From Pyxicephalus adspersus (Eukaryota; Chordata; Amphibia; Anura; Pyxicephalidae), in contig NC_092858.1 in the NCBI RefSeq assembly GCF_032062135.1, forward strand, positions 127,713,848 through 127,777,847: a DNA stretch of 64,000 bases. The letters run 5' to 3'. Positions 1 through 13,015 of the stretch are shown here, piece after piece. A program made the translations under genes and the position numbers. The stretch's first letter is position 1. The number at the start of each line of letters is the position of its first letter. The notes under the pieces were generated by a model. The model was not told where the DNA came from, did no database searches, and saw only the letters and a list, made by a program, of their open reading frames with translations.

Positions 1-879
1 CTAAATTCCAGACTACCTACAGGAGGATCACCATGCTAAAAGGCAAACAAATTATTGAAGAAACATGACTTTTATTAAGCGGCTGTATGGCCTTACCCCA
101 GCCAAACTGCCATGAAAAATGTTCATAACACTCCACTTGTTTTTGGACATACTCTTGGGGCACCACCAAAATGGTTAAAAGATAAAAAGGAGGAAAGCCC
201 ATTCATATGCCTGTTAAAGAAGTTTGACCCACCTCTTCCCCAATCATGGATATCAGTATCCAGCGTTAAGGATAGACTCAAAGCTTGCATTTCCTGAATT
301 AGATGTCAAATGCAGGCCTCAGTGTTGTAAAATATTGCTGTGAGCATCAATCAGCAGTAATGACTCTTCATTTTTACTTTGGATCCTATGTTCTTTTTCT
401 GACAGTGTATTTCAACATATAAATTACATTTTGTTTTTATCATGAGCAGATTTACTTCTGCTTCCAGAAGCAAGAGGTTAGGAGGACTGAACCTTGCACA
501 GATCATTAGCAAGTAACAGCACCAGTTGTTGTCAAACTTTTATTTAGGTGTTTCCTTATTAGATAGATTAGATAGATTAGAGATCCTTAGTAGATCATGT
601 AAATGAACCAACTAGATATTACCTAAGAAAATGCATACAGTCAGTTTAAAATCAGCCCAGTTTGGCGGCAGCACCCATCCCTTTAACCTAGGTAAAGTAA
701 ATCTTCAGCCTCAAGTGAAAGTTGTGATTATGTTGAGAAGCAGAAGGCATGCAGCCCTTTAGGACACCACATGGCCTTTGACTGTCAAAGACAGGTATAG
801 CATATGGCTGAGGTCATGACAAATTGGAATTCAGAATCTGACCAGATTTTTGAGTTACTGAGAGTTTGCAAATGGGGTT
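1..879. other. Intergenic DNA, nothing recognised
   Basis: No exon-like block or known repeat was recognised. The only local structure is a short GATAGATTA-type microsatellite at about 558-585. The short open frames on both strands show no protein family signature. Confidence 0.5.
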
Positions 880-1013
880 TTTGCTAGGGTCTGCACTGCA
901 GGTTTACAATAAGGTCTGTATGGAGGTCTACCTGGGGATCTGCACTGGGTAACTGTACTGAGGTCTGTCACTGGTAGACTGTAGTAGGGTCTGCAACCGG
1001 AAGTCTGTTACTG
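880..1013. repeat. Degenerate GGTCTG minisatellite
   Basis: The motif AGGTCTG or GGGTCTG followed by variants of CACTG recurs six or more times with irregular spacing of roughly 15-35 bp. The units are diverged, so this is an old tandem array. It directly abuts the MITE that starts at about 1020. Confidence 0.45.
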
Positions 1014-1019
1014 GGATAA

Positions 1020-1507
1020 AAGTGTACCTAAACCAAGAATTTTTACTTTACACAAAAGGATAGACAACCCTTTTATGTAAGGTAAAAATTCTGTTAGTTT
1101 TTTTTTTTTTTTTAAGTGCAACACCTTTAAAAAAAAAAAAAAAAAAAAGGTGCAGCACTGCCCCCTAATTCTCAATCGCCTAGGTGATCGAGAATGAATG
1201 GGAGCGCAAAGCCTCCCGGGATACCTACGTCACTCATCCTGGGAGGCTCTTGGGTGCTCCTTCTGCGCAGAAGTAACCCTTTCGTCAAAAGGGAAAAAAA
1301 TTGCTGATCTTACGCATGCGCAGTGAGATCCACAAGTTTTTTTCCCATCTACATCTCCCCATCTCGTGCGTGTGTCAAGTGACGTAGGAAGCCGAAGGTA
1401 ACTCAGGACCCGATGGAAGAGACCTCCAGACCAATCGACTGCTCTGCGGAGATGAAAGTAAGTGTAATTTTTTTTTGTTTTGGGCAAGGTTTGAGTTTAC
1501 TTCCTCT
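1020..1507. mobile_element. TTAA-target MITE (Kolobok/T2-like), copy 1
   Basis: The left end reads about AAGTGTACCTAAACC and the right end is the inverted GTTTGAGTTTACTTCCTCT, followed by TTAA at 1508-1511. The matching left target is degraded to ATAA. Inside is a hairpin of T- and A-tracts around AAGTGCAACACC / GGTGCAGCACTG. The same body recurs inverted at 27001-27497, where both TTAA flanks are intact. No transposase is encoded. Assignment to Kolobok/T2 rests on the TTAA target and terminal sequence, so piggyBac is an alternative. Confidence 0.7.
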
Positions 1508-1511
1508 TTAA

Positions 1512-3283
1512 CCGACTCATTTTTTTTCTCCAGAAAGGGGTGGGGGTGCCTGCTCAATGTATGCCTTTGAAAGCAAAAAGTCTACAAGTGACCCTGGCAA
1601 TGTCATTTATCATTGCTTCTCTTTGGTTCTGCGGTTCAAGAAGCTGATTTTTTATTATCAGTGTGCTTGATTCAGGACAGCAGACTGACTAGATCAAACT
1701 GATAGAAGCAGTTTAAGTTAGGGGCTGAATATACACCTCTACTTAGTTGGCAATATAAAGGCCTCAAATAAAAATTTATTTTGTGAGTTTAGGTCCATTC
1801 TGGATATACGAGCTATCATACTGACGCTGGGATGTCAGCTGCTCAACAGTAGTGATAGGTAGTAGTGGAAAGTTTAATTACATAATTTTTGTGTTTAACA
1901 GGACAGAAAAAGCCATATAACTTCATCAATAAAAAACACAGTACATACCCATTTTCAATATGATCAAAGGAGTTTCAAAGTAAACTAGAACATTTTTTGT
2001 CAGTATCACTGGTTTGGCTTTAGTTTCTCTTTCAAGCATGCATTATCAGTAAATAAATTTTCTGTAACCAGCACTGAACATTTTAATCAAATGTGCCTTG
2101 CTCATGCAGGAATTGTTTTATGTGTGTGGCTGTGCTTTCCCGACACTGGGACAAAAGCCAAAAAAATTGGGACCTAAATTGTAGAAGAAACATTTTTAAA
2201 CCCTCCATGGACAGAGGTCATTAAAGCTCAGGTGCTTTAAATTTGACAGTTTGTCAGCTTTCATCTATTACCTTGACAATAACCCTATGACTAGTTTACC
2301 TACCTAAATTATTTTTACACTTTTTTAACAATATATCAGGGTGTTATTTGGTACACATTCAAGGCATATTGTGAACATGGTTTATTTAAAAAAAATTAAT
2401 TTGCATCCTAATTTGTTTTAAATTTGTATTTGACAAACTTATACAAAGGGAAAAGACAGGTTTGTTTGTGAACAAACCTCAATAATCACCTTGGTTGGCT
2501 TTCATATTGGTCACATGCTCGGAAACCAATCGCTCCAACAGTGGATAGTGCTCCTAGTTCTAAAATATAATATGGGAACCTGTGCCTCAGAACATTAAGC
2601 TACAGTTTGCAAATGTCAAGGTATTTAGGATATTTAAATAAAATCTTAATAATCTTTATTTGTATACAAAACTATCTGCCACTTACATGTTTTAACTATA
2701 AAGAAAGGTACAGCCTAAAATCTATACTCAGAAACAATAAATTGAGGAGGCGGTATGCCTAGGTTATGGTCATTGAAAGCGGTTACTCTCTAGGCAGGTT
2801 TTGATATGTTGTTTGCACTATTTAGTTAGTATGGGCAGTGGGAGGTTGGCACATGGTATCACTTTCCCATTATGTTTGTTCATTTTCCACTGTTTGCCTT
2901 CCCCCTTCTTTTACTTAAAAAAAAGCATATGTCTGGCAGCTGGAGATGTCTGGTAAGACAAGAAAGTTGACAGTCACACTACATATGTGCTTCAAAACTT
3001 CAGGCACAAATGTGTTTTGTTCATTTATTTTTGTACTGAAACAAATCTATTGTTAGCTTTGTGAAAAGTTGGGAAGGGGATACAATTCCTTACACAAACT
3101 TGTGTGCTAGATTTCCTCTCACTTCCTCTTCCAGTTCCACAAGGTCAGACAGAAATTTATGAGACAAAGAACACAAACAGCAACCAATAAGTGAAGAGTT
3201 ATTACTAAAGAGATAATACATTTTTATGCAAATAATGTGCAAATAATTTTCATATAATTAAATATTCACACAATGGACCTGAA
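1512..3283. other. Intergenic DNA, nothing recognised
   Basis: AT-rich sequence with no exon-like reading frame or repeat that I can name. Confidence 0.5.
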
Positions 3284-3903
3284 TAAGTCTAAGCAGTAAC
3301 CAGGTCTTCTCCAGAGCCTCTAGTGGTGAGGATGTTGCACTACTGGCCTTGGACACACCAGGGTGGGCAGGATGATTCACAGTACCAAATCACTAGGTGG
3401 AAAAACAGTCAGGTAAGGCTGGGGTCGAGGCAGGCAGCAAGCAAGAAAGGTCAGGAACAAGCTAGGAGTAAAAAAACAGAAATCCAAGAAGTAGACACCG
3501 GTGACAGGGGAGCCACCACAGACACAGAGAACACAGGAATCGACAGGAGGCACAGGTGACACAGTGAACACTAGAAAGCACAAGGGAACAGGAAAGGAAA
3601 CAACATACTGGGCAACAAGGGGTTAACACAGAAGCTGGACAGGGACAGCACTGAATTAAACAGCAGGTGTGGAGGAAATGCTCAACAGAGCTACGGGGCT
3701 CGGCACAAGTGGAGACACATTGCACGAACACTGAGTGCTGTGTCCGAGCTAGTTAAATAGCCAGAGATGATTAAGAGGCTATTTCCTAATTGACTGGCGG
3801 CATGGGCTGATAAAACTAGAAGAGTAGGCGCACTCAGGGTCAGAACTGCCAGCATGCAGGTGAGAGGATCCTGCGCTTTAGCGAGAAAGAGGTAAGTGTG
3901 ACA
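3284..3903. repeat. Dispersed repeat, 5'-truncated copy of the 18457-19151 element
   Basis: From ACCAGGTCTTCTCCAGAGCC to the closing GTGTGACA this segment aligns throughout with 18548-19151 in the same orientation. It includes a purine-rich middle with repeated GACACAGG and CAGGAG motifs. It lacks about the first 90 bp of the full copy. No coding capacity is visible. The open frames here arise from the purine-rich composition. Confidence 0.75.
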
Positions 3904-3933
3904 GGGTTCATGTTAGTCCTGTCAAAAGACTAC

Positions 3934-3954
3934 TGCACTGCACTGCACTGCACT
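3934..3954. repeat. (CACTG)n microsatellite
   Basis: About four tandem units of the pentamer CACTG lie just past the end of the dispersed repeat. Confidence 0.7.
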
Positions 3955-6900
3955 ACATTTTATTTTTGTTCTTTAAAAATTACTAGGACATAGCTGGTAG
4001 TAGAGAATGAAAAAAAAATTGAGTTTATACAGGATTGTGTCTCTAGATAATTGTATTGATTAAAATAGGTATGTTGTGCACCAGAAATGTGTTTTAATCA
4101 ACTCCAGTTCTGGAAATGGCAGACACATGTGATGTATAGTAAACTCCATTGTTTATGGATAAAAAAGTATCAAATTCTAATAGGATTTCATTAGCTACCA
4201 ACATAAAATATTTAATGGTAACCCAATAATGGGAGTAGTAATTCTAGAAAATTGTAATGGTCTTGCACATCTGAAAAGCCACTGAAGCTGTAAGGGATGC
4301 ACAAATTTAATAACTAATAGTTACAAAAACTACTGTTCTACTGCCTGTATGGCCATTACTGACTCCCAGTACCAGTTTATCACTGTGAATGTGGAAATCT
4401 ATAGAAGTTTAGCTGACGTTGTAGTGTTCTGCTCATCAAATATTGACAAGAAATTGTATTCTAGAGTGGTGAGCTTTTACTTCATGTGCTTCCTGGAAAA
4501 ATAAGGCCTTTAGACTCTACAACATCCTTTAAAAACAACCTCTTTAAACAGTAGGTAAAAAGAAATAAGGATACATCTATATTGGCATTCAACTAAAGGG
4601 TTGCCAGACAAATAATCAATGACTGATTGGACAGATAAATTGCTGTCCTTGAATGTGTCATTTTCTGTAGTTAGCCAATCCTGAAGGCAGGTTCCCTGTA
4701 CTTGTAGTAACATTTATAAAGTGTATTTTTTTAAAACAATACAACATTTTTCTCCTGGATTTTGGGAGATGGCAATTTAATTTCTTCACAGAGAGGGTAA
4801 GTTCTGTGTTCTTCAGATGACTCGCTTCTACTTTTCTATTTATCTTGTATACTTTTTAAATCTGTCTTAAATGCTTTTCCATTTGGTTTTCAGAAGTACT
4901 ACCAAAAAAAATGGTAAAAAAAAATGAGTTTAAACATAAGTATGTTAATAATGTGTAATGCATATCACATATACAGTATTACCTGTAGTGCTTGTAGTAC
5001 AGGAACCCTCTCAACCATGACATTATTAAGAAGTAATTGGGTCAGAGATAGTTTCAGGTGATCATGCAGTTTTAGTGCTTTAAATTACCATTGTGTACAA
5101 GGGGCAGGCTGGTCATTTCAAACATTGGGACCTATATAATTATCATAATTTTCAAGTTACGCATTTTACTTTGGGTAGGGTTCACAGATCACAATAAAGA
5201 AATTGCATTTCTCTCTAATGGCCTGGGGAGAAATGTCTAGTGTAACACAGTGAGCAGAGTAAATCTATTTGAAGTATATTTCCAGGTGTTTTCTGCAATT
5301 TCACCCAGGAAAGGGGTTAAAGGTCTAGATAAGGCTGTTAACAATAGCTTTGCTGCAGATTTGCTTCTTTTAATTTGGGATCCAGGTCCAGGGTGTTTTG
5401 GAAGGAATAGGTGGGCCAAACATACATTCCCTCTTCCAGGCAGGGTAGTAGAGTTGGCTAGGAAGCATTTGGTAGATGATAATAAAAGAAATGTGCTTTT
5501 CAGAGTTGTAGCCGGGGCCAGGTGGCTCAGACAGAAACAACTGAACTGTCATAGTCCAAGCAGCCTTTCCTCCGATTAAGGGCCTCCAAACTTTAGGCCT
5601 TCCAGACTCTATGAACTATGTGGTACAACTGTCACTTTCTGTGGAAATGAATGATGGACCATTTGTGGTCTGCGTAAATGCTTAATGCTTGCTTTCTAAA
5701 TGCTAAAATGCCTTGTCAACCACTTAAAAAAACTGCTTGGCAGGCCTTGAAAAGTGCACATATGCAAATCTATTGAAATGGTTGACAAACACACCGACCA
5801 TGAGGCACTATATGAAACAGAGTGTCTCGGGACCGAGACAAAGCTGCACAGCAACATCTGCTAAATGGCTAGAGGAAAAACATATTCAGCTGCTCTCATT
5901 CATTTTAATTTTTTTGAGAATGCTTTGTGGTTATTGATATTGATTGTGTTTTTTATCAGAGAAATGCTTTTCTCAACCACTACAAAACCATTAACAAGAA
6001 CAAACCCTAACACAGTTAAATGTATACTTTGGCACCGTATCAGCTGTCCAGGGTATCTATATTTGTTTACAAATACAGCAATGTTAACTAAAACTGTTTT
6101 GGGCCTTTCTTTCTTTCACTGTGATTATTTTTACACTATCTAATGAATAGTACACTACAAAATCATGTCTCATTAATTGCCAGACAAAGGATGTAATTAG
6201 TTGTAAAGAAAGAAAATGCTTACCTTACATTTCTGTTTCTGCAAGTTGCTCCTGCTCAGATACAATCCTGTATGCACTTTCAAGAAAAAAACAAAATGAT
6301 ATTGTTCCATAGAAACATAAAAGGTTTGCATAAACTTGTTCTAGCTATGTGCCTACCATTCATTAGTTAATGTCATCCTAACAGCAGTTATTCTTAAATA
6401 GCAGCCATTAGGGCTGAAGAAAAAACTGAATCCTTTTAACTGAGAAAGACCTTCTAGTCACTTTAAATCTCTTTATGTAATAATTCATAGGTGGCCCATG
6501 AAAAAATATAAACACTATGCTTTAAACAAGGAAAATGTTAAACCATAACCGATGCTTTTGAAATCCATGCACTCAATTTTTCTTTACCAAAAGAAAGTCT
6601 AAATATGAATATGAAATATGGAAAAAAATGCTGGACCTTTTTTCTAAGCCTTAACAAACACTACTAGGTTTTCATTACCAACCAGTTTGAGCATCAATAT
6701 CGCTAAAGTGAACCTTGTAAACAAGCAAGGTCTGCTTATTTTTGTTGGCCCTTCCTCTCTGGTGAAATGCTTAAATCTCCTAAAAATACAGCTGAGAATG
6801 GTGGCAGAAGCCAGCATATTAGTTAATTATATTATCAATTAATATGTGTTTTGTTTTCTTTTTGCAGTTTCATGTAGTAAAGAGAACGAGCATACATTAA

Positions 6901-8346
6901 AAAATAGACCATCATATTTTAGAAAGAATTCCCTTTTAAATACACTAAGCATAGGGTGAGTCACAGAGATAATTTGATCATTCATTTTTGCACTTCACAT
7001 TCTTTTCAACATAAATGGTGAGACAGTATGTTAAGGTATAGAGTGAAGAGTGATATTGAAGTGAATGGGATCCTTTAAACACTATCCTTACACACGCTGA
7101 TGTGTAGCACTAAATTTAACATTTTAAACTAATAAATTTGCATTATATCTGCAGTGTGTTATCATATTAATGTATTGCAGTACAGTCAGTTAAAAAGGAG
7201 ATGGGATTTAGGCAGCAAACATTAAATCACACACAGCTGACACTTAAAAATAAAGTTAAAATGAGTTTGGCATGTAATTATTTCAACAACAAAAAAGTTC
7301 ACAGCACAATTTGAAAGTAATAATTAATTACTATTAAATTCAAAGCATTGGAATACAAAAGCTTTTTTCCACTCTGTTTGACTATTTGCTTCTAGCTCCT
7401 ATTATAGTAAGGCTTCATTTTGCACTTAGGTTGCTTTCTTAACCCTTTTCAAGGTTACTCACATCCAATTTTCTTAATCTAGAGGTGTCCTTGGCTCTTT
7501 CAACATTTATGCACCCTCTTGTACTGATCCAACACTCCTACAGTTTTCTCAGAATGCAGGTCTCATACAATTTTATGTTTGTTAAGTTGCCTTGCAGGCT
7601 TTCTGCCTGAGCCACCCTTTGTCTCATGCTCTTTTGTTAAAGAAAACTAATCTGGACTGGCAGAAAGATGGAGTTATTGGCCCACCCAATCTAGTCACTC
7701 TGGACCCAGATCCCAAAAAAGAGCACAAATCTGTATTTATCCTAATGTTTACCATCTATTTACGATCCTTTATCCCTTTTCCTAGCTGGAATGGAGGAAA
7801 ACACTGCACTGACTTCACACTCTTGCATCCACTACAGTTTATAGAAAACTGCAGTTTAATCCAAGCTGTCATGGGCACTGCTGTCCACATTGACTGTCTG
7901 TGACATGAATATACCAGAAGGTGTCATCAATAGGGCACGTTTCAGCCTTCCCCTGGAACAAAAGTGCAGCTATTACAGGGCTTGAACATAAGATTTAAGT
8001 GAGTATACTATATATCCCTTAGGTTTAATCTTGTGAAAAAAACTATAACACAAGATAAAACTGGTTCTTATCTTTTGGACATATATTTTGCAAGGCCTGA
8101 TTCCCATGATGGGTTAAAGGGGATAGGAAGTAAGGATACCCAGATTCAAAAAATTGACCAGAAAGGGACTTAAGGACTTTGGGGTATACTGTATTGTGTA
8201 AAAGTTGGAAATGTTTTTGTTTAAAATATTTGCCACACCAATACAATTTATAGAAAACGACTCTACTTATTAATAATAATAATATTGATTGTTATATAAT
8301 AAAAATATAAGATTGTTTAAATGACTTGATTTCACTTTTTTATACC
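3955..8346. other. Intergenic DNA, no gene recognised
   Basis: AT-rich sequence. A 109-codon open frame at 5250-5579 (+) and a 103-codon frame at 7592-7903 (+) have no recognisable family signature or splice context. They are not annotated as genes. Confidence 0.5.
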
Positions 8347-8390
8347 CGACTGTCTCAAGACCGACTGTCTTTAGACCAGACTGTCTCAAG
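8347..8390. repeat. 15-bp tandem repeat, 3 units
   Basis: CGACTGTCTCAAGAC is followed by two variant units (CGACTGTCTTTAGAC and a third with CAGACTGTCTCAAG). Confidence 0.7.
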
Positions 8391-10799
8391 AGAAAGTTTC
8401 TTTAAAGTATACTGAGCAGGAGATAGGCTTTAAATTGTTAAGTAAACATACCAGGGAGATTTTCCATTTTCCATGACAGATGAATTTGTAAGCATGTGAT
8501 GTTTTTTTGTACAGGTAGAGCTCATCCACTGAACATGGTATAACCTAATTATGCAAAATAGCTGCCTAAAGAACTAATGTACTGTGAAAAAAGGTAATAT
8601 TTCCCTGGGACAAAAGCAGGTAGGAAAACTTTATAAGCATTTAGAGACAGGTTTTTACTGTACGGTATGCCAGACTTTGCGATTAGGAGGGGTGTTTTTG
8701 CAGAAAGGGGCAGGCAATATCCCTTCTGCAATAAAACATACTTACCTACCTGATCGTTCTGGTCAGCTGTCACAAATTCCTGAGCTTCCAAATTATAATA
8801 TTTTAATAAAACAGGTTTAATACCTTAGGAAGGAAGAGAAACAGTTAGTGATGTTATACTTTAAACAAAGATGGCTACCATATTGGAATTGTTGCATATT
8901 AATAAAAATAGTGAGTAATTTTTAAATTATATCTCAGTATTTGGCCTCCTTCTTCCCAGATGTCAGGAAACTGATTGCCTGACCATAAAACATGTTACCT
9001 AGTGCCAAGCTAATAAGTCACCTTGGAGAATTAGAAAACACCCAGTTTTGAGGATCATTTCCCAGGTCCTCTGGTGGCTAAAAAAAAATCTTTGAAGTTT
9101 CCCAGAAATGACAAGTATCTGCAAGCTGCACTGGGAATCCAAACACCAGATGGGCAGAGAGCCCAGAAACTCTTAGTTCAGCCTCAACTCCTTTCTGTTT
9201 GTCACTGCAAATCTAACAAAGGGAGAACAGGGACAGTAAGAGGACAGTGCAGAAGTATGCAGCGTCAAATGTGCTGGGTGGCAGGTAGGTGTTGAATGGC
9301 AGAAAGGTGCATTCTCTATGTTTTTGGGGTTTAGTGTAAGGGGTGATAGGAGGCAGTAAGGTTTAAAGTCAGGAATGCAGTTGTAGGGTTGCTGGGTGAC
9401 TGGGAAATGCAATGTCAAGGGACAGAATTCCAGGGGTTTTAGGGTTCTTTATAGACCCAAATGCAAAAGCTATTTGTTACCTGATATGATGTAGACAGCT
9501 GACAATACTATAAAAATGTTCACAGAGACACAATCACCGTCATATGGACACAGCCAGAAACATGTTAACAGAGCTACCTTCTGTGGATGGATGGGGTGCT
9601 ACTTTAAAATAATAGCACCTCAATACACTACAGCATTTATACTGTGGTTTGCAGTAACAAACACATGCATTGTGCATTAGCATGCATGCTGTGAACAGGC
9701 CCCCCATTACAAATATTTTTGAAACAGCAATTTTAACCAATTAACTTACACTGGTAAATATATCTTGTAATAAATCATATGCAGGAGTTAGGTTCACTGA
9801 CTCTTCAGTTTATCTAAAAAGTTATCCCTAAGAACTAGATCAGGCATAGAAAAATGAAGACTTGAACACTTGGTTAGAAAAGTACACAGTGTTCCCTGTA
9901 ACCACTAGCTAGTGAGAACACAAATTCAGTGGAGTTTGAAAGCAATTTGAAAACAAGCTTTTAGTTACAGGGGTGAATGAGGGCTTGTTTTATGGTGATT
10001 TTATTGCTTTTTTAGTATACATTTACCATGGTGGGGGGACCATGGCTGATTCAGTTAGTTTCTTTCTGAAATAATACTTGTACTTTGACACAAAAACTGC
10101 CCCACTATACAGTGGCCAAGTAAAAAAGTTCCACAAATATGGTGTATATTTGGAATAAACAAAGCCTTCTTTTTTTTTTTAAATCTACAACCAGATGATG
10201 TTCCAGGAGGTGCTTTATTAATGCAATATTCCCCAATATTTTCTCCCTCAGCCATATTCATATTGTTTTGGATATTCTTACATTTAACTTTCTTTAAAAG
10301 TTTTTGGATTCCAAATTGGCATCATTTTCAGACTTTCTGAGTTATGCAGATCTAAATGTGAATAAATAAGTAGATGCTAAATTGGCATACAGTGCTTTCG
10401 CTGTAAATAGATTTTTTCTTGGTTGAAAGCTGTCAAGTTAACCAGCCCATTGGACTAATTCACTAAAATAAGTAAAACATGAAAATAAAAATGGAGTAGT
10501 CCATAGTGACCGGATATCCTATTTAATTTTTCCATTAAATAAACAGCAACATGAAATTGTTTGTGTTTTTTTCCTAGCTTTTTTTTCATCTGCCCTTACA
10601 GGATCCTTTATTACTCATACTTTTTTAAACAAAATATTATTAGGTTTTGTGAAGAAAAATTTGATGCTGATCAATGAAGTAGTAGGGATTCATCCCTATA
10701 CCAGAACAGTAAGCTTAAATGATCACTGGGTATCTCCACAGAGAAGTCAAAATTTAGAAGCAGTGTTTGAGAATTTAATTATACCCTTACCTCTTTCAT
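8391..10799. other. Intergenic DNA, no gene recognised
   Basis: No exon-like structure seen. 8584-8820 and 9074-9295 carry short open frames without family signatures. Part of 8580-8820 may be an unclassified dispersed repeat. Confidence 0.45.
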
Positions 10800-11110
10800 A
10801 TGAATCAAGAGGGTAAGTAGCAGTCAATCAAAGTCCCAACTTCAACTCAATTGAAATGCTGTGATGGGACCATAAGAGAGCTGTGCATTACCTAATGCCT
10901 GCAAACCACAATGAACTGAAGCAATGTTGTAAAGAAGAGTGGGTCAATTTGCTCCAAAATGTAGTGAGAGACTGATAAAGTCATGCAGAAAATGATTACT
11001 TCAAGATGTTGCTGCTAAGAATCCTTCTACAAAGTATTGAATCATAATCTGTAATTCTAGATTTTACCACCTGGCTTCTCCATTTTGGCCTAATTTGTGT
11101 TAAATATTGT
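10800..11110 (+). pseudogene. Tc1-like transposase remnant (C-terminal end)
   Basis: The + strand reads SPNFNSIEML, then WDHKRAVHYLMPANHNELKQ and CCKEEWVNLLQ. This matches the conserved Tc1/mariner C-terminal sequence around SPDLNPIE, whose Glu is the last catalytic acidic residue of the DDE triad. Stops and frameshifts follow, so it is dead. The N-terminal DNA-binding and first catalytic parts are not recognisable upstream. Only the family is assigned. Confidence 0.75.
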
Positions 11111-11645
11111 CATGGTGAAATCTGTTTCATATTGTTTTTTACCTAGGGTTGAATTTAAAAAGTTGTAGAACCCACTAAAGACCATATGTTTTTTTATTAT
11201 GCCCTGATTTGTAAAATCTTTGAATTGAAAGAGGGTGTGCTTTCTTTTTCACATGACTGTATAAAGTTGCTCCTAAAATCATAAAGCAGACATGGCGGGA
11301 CATGTAAGGACACCCACAAAGCAGAATATAGGAATTTTTACATTGAATGAGTTTTAGTTTAAAATGGGTTTTGGGCCATTTAATAATATTATAACAGTCA
11401 AGAAGCCTAAATAATCTCATGCATAGATCCTTGTTCCAGTGGAGCAGCACAATACTCTAGTATAGACATTATTTAGAGATAGATACAGAGCAAATATGGA
11501 ATAGACTTTGGTTCTTAACAATATATATGAAGGTATACTGTAACATTGTAAATAGCTTTACTGTACGCTATTTCCAGTATGGCTGAACTCCTGAATCAGT
11601 TCCTTTAGAAGGCTTTAGATGGCAAGTTGTGTTTTTAGTGAAAAC
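11111..11645. other. Intergenic DNA between Tc1 remnant and MITE
   Basis: The first part, to about 11170, may include the 3' non-coding end of the Tc1 remnant. The rest is unrecognised AT-rich sequence. Confidence 0.4.
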
Positions 11646-11648
11646 ATT

Positions 11649-11864
11649 GGCCCTGATTTATTACAGTTCTCAAAGTCTGGAGAGCAAAACACTTTCATCA
11701 GTGAAGATCCAGCAAACCTGGAATGAATCTGGTCCAGGATTGAAAACATTTGCTAACAAATAGCTTGAGTTTTAGGAAATCCACTACAGTTTTGCAGGAT
11801 TACCCAGCTTCACTGATGAAAGTGTATTCTCTCTAGCCTTGGAGAACTTTAATAAATCAGGGCC
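11649..11864. mobile_element. Palindromic MITE, GGCCCTGATTTATTA family, copy 1
   Basis: Long inverted ends: GGCCCTGATTTATTACAGTT on the left and AACTTTAATAAATCAGGGCC on the right. CTTTCATCAGTGAAG and CTTCACTGATGAAAG lie further inside. ATT flanks both sides (11646-11648 and 11865-11867), compatible with a 3-bp target duplication. Further diverged copies lie at 29958-30170 and 56550-56728. Superfamily unknown. Confidence 0.8.
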
Positions 11865-11939
11865 ATTGGGTTTTCATGGATGGGAACATAATTTGGCATA
11901 AAGGAGAATGTCCCAGTATCTTGTATATTTTGCCCCACA

Positions 11940-12590
11940 CAACAATGTGTCTCTTAGTATTGGAGGTAGCCATCAAAAATTGGGTACACATTCCTCATAA
12001 AGGGATGGACAATGTCATCAACAATATTAAGATAGCTTGTGTCATAAAAACAATGCTCAGTGTGTACTAAGGACCCAAAGTGTGCCAAGAAAATATCCTT
12101 CACACTATTACAACCCAACCAACCTGAACCATTGATACAAGGCATGATGGATCCATGGTTTTTGTTGTTGATGTCAAATTCTGAACATACTATACACATT
12201 TTGAAGCAGGGGTTGAGACTTAACAGACCAGGTAACAGCTGCCTGTTCGTAGCTGACATGAGTGACACTTAGTGTGGTTTCCTGCTGCTATAGCCCTTCT
12301 GGGTCAAGGTTCATTGTGTTCAGAGATGCACTTCTGCATACCTTGGTTGCAATGAGTGGGGTTGTGAGTTAATATTGTCTTTATAACAGCTTGAGTAAGT
12401 CTAGCAAATCTCCTTTGACCTCTAGCATCATCTTTCTTTCCCATTCTGATACTCCATTTGAATTTCAGGAGATTGTCTTAACATTGTCTATGTGCCTAAA
12501 TGCATTAACATGTGATTGGTTGACTGGATATTTATGTCAAGTAGTGGTTGAACATAATTAAGAGACAGGTGATTGTACCTGCAGTTTGGA
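11940..12590 (-). pseudogene. Tc1/mariner transposase remnant
   Basis: On the minus strand, 12268-11954 keeps an open frame with DIFLAHFGSLVHTEHCF and YLNIVDDIVHPFMRNVYP. These match the Tc1 catalytic-domain stretch that precedes the second Asp. Further upstream on the same strand, in other frames, are DARGQRR and THCNQGMQKCISEH, typical of the bipartite DNA-binding part. The outer end near 12570-12590 resembles a degraded Tc1 terminus. Several stops and frame changes show it is inactive. It lies directly left of the hAT insertion. Confidence 0.8.
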
Positions 12591-12620
12591 TAGTTGGATT
12601 TAAACAGGCGAAACTCATCA

Positions 12621-12628
12621 TCCTAACC
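12621..12628. repeat. 8-bp target-site duplication, left
   Basis: TCCTAACC immediately precedes the hAT terminus CAGGGGTCTGC and is repeated exactly at 15703-15710. Eight bases is the standard hAT target length. Confidence 0.95.
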
Positions 12629-13015
12629 CAGGGGTCTGCAACCTTTTGAGTCGGAAGAGCCAAAAATTACAATTTACAAAAAAAGTTTTTAAAGAGCCAC
12701 AAAATTTTTTCTTGCCAACAATAAATAGTACCCGGATAAATAAAGTTTTTTGATAAAAAAAACTAATCTATTTATTCATAAGAAAAAATTTCTATTTATT
12801 CATATATAAGTAGTGTTTTTCACAACAAATTAGATATCTATGGCATTATTAGATAATTACTTATTATGTAAGTAAAAAATTAAAACAATTAAACATTTAC
12901 TTACAACACTAACTTGTACTTCAATAACAAACAATTGAGCAAACAAATTCAATGGGAGCGTTGGCTTTGCATGGTTTTAGAAAGTTTGGATAAATTTGGC
13001 TCATAACTTGTTGTT

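Noticed and set aside
5250..5579. 109-codon open frame (+)
   Set aside because: No recognisable domain, no splice or promoter context, and a competing frame of similar quality on the other strand.
7592..7903. 103-codon open frame (+)
   Set aside because: No family resemblance; length is within chance expectation for 64 kb of two strands.
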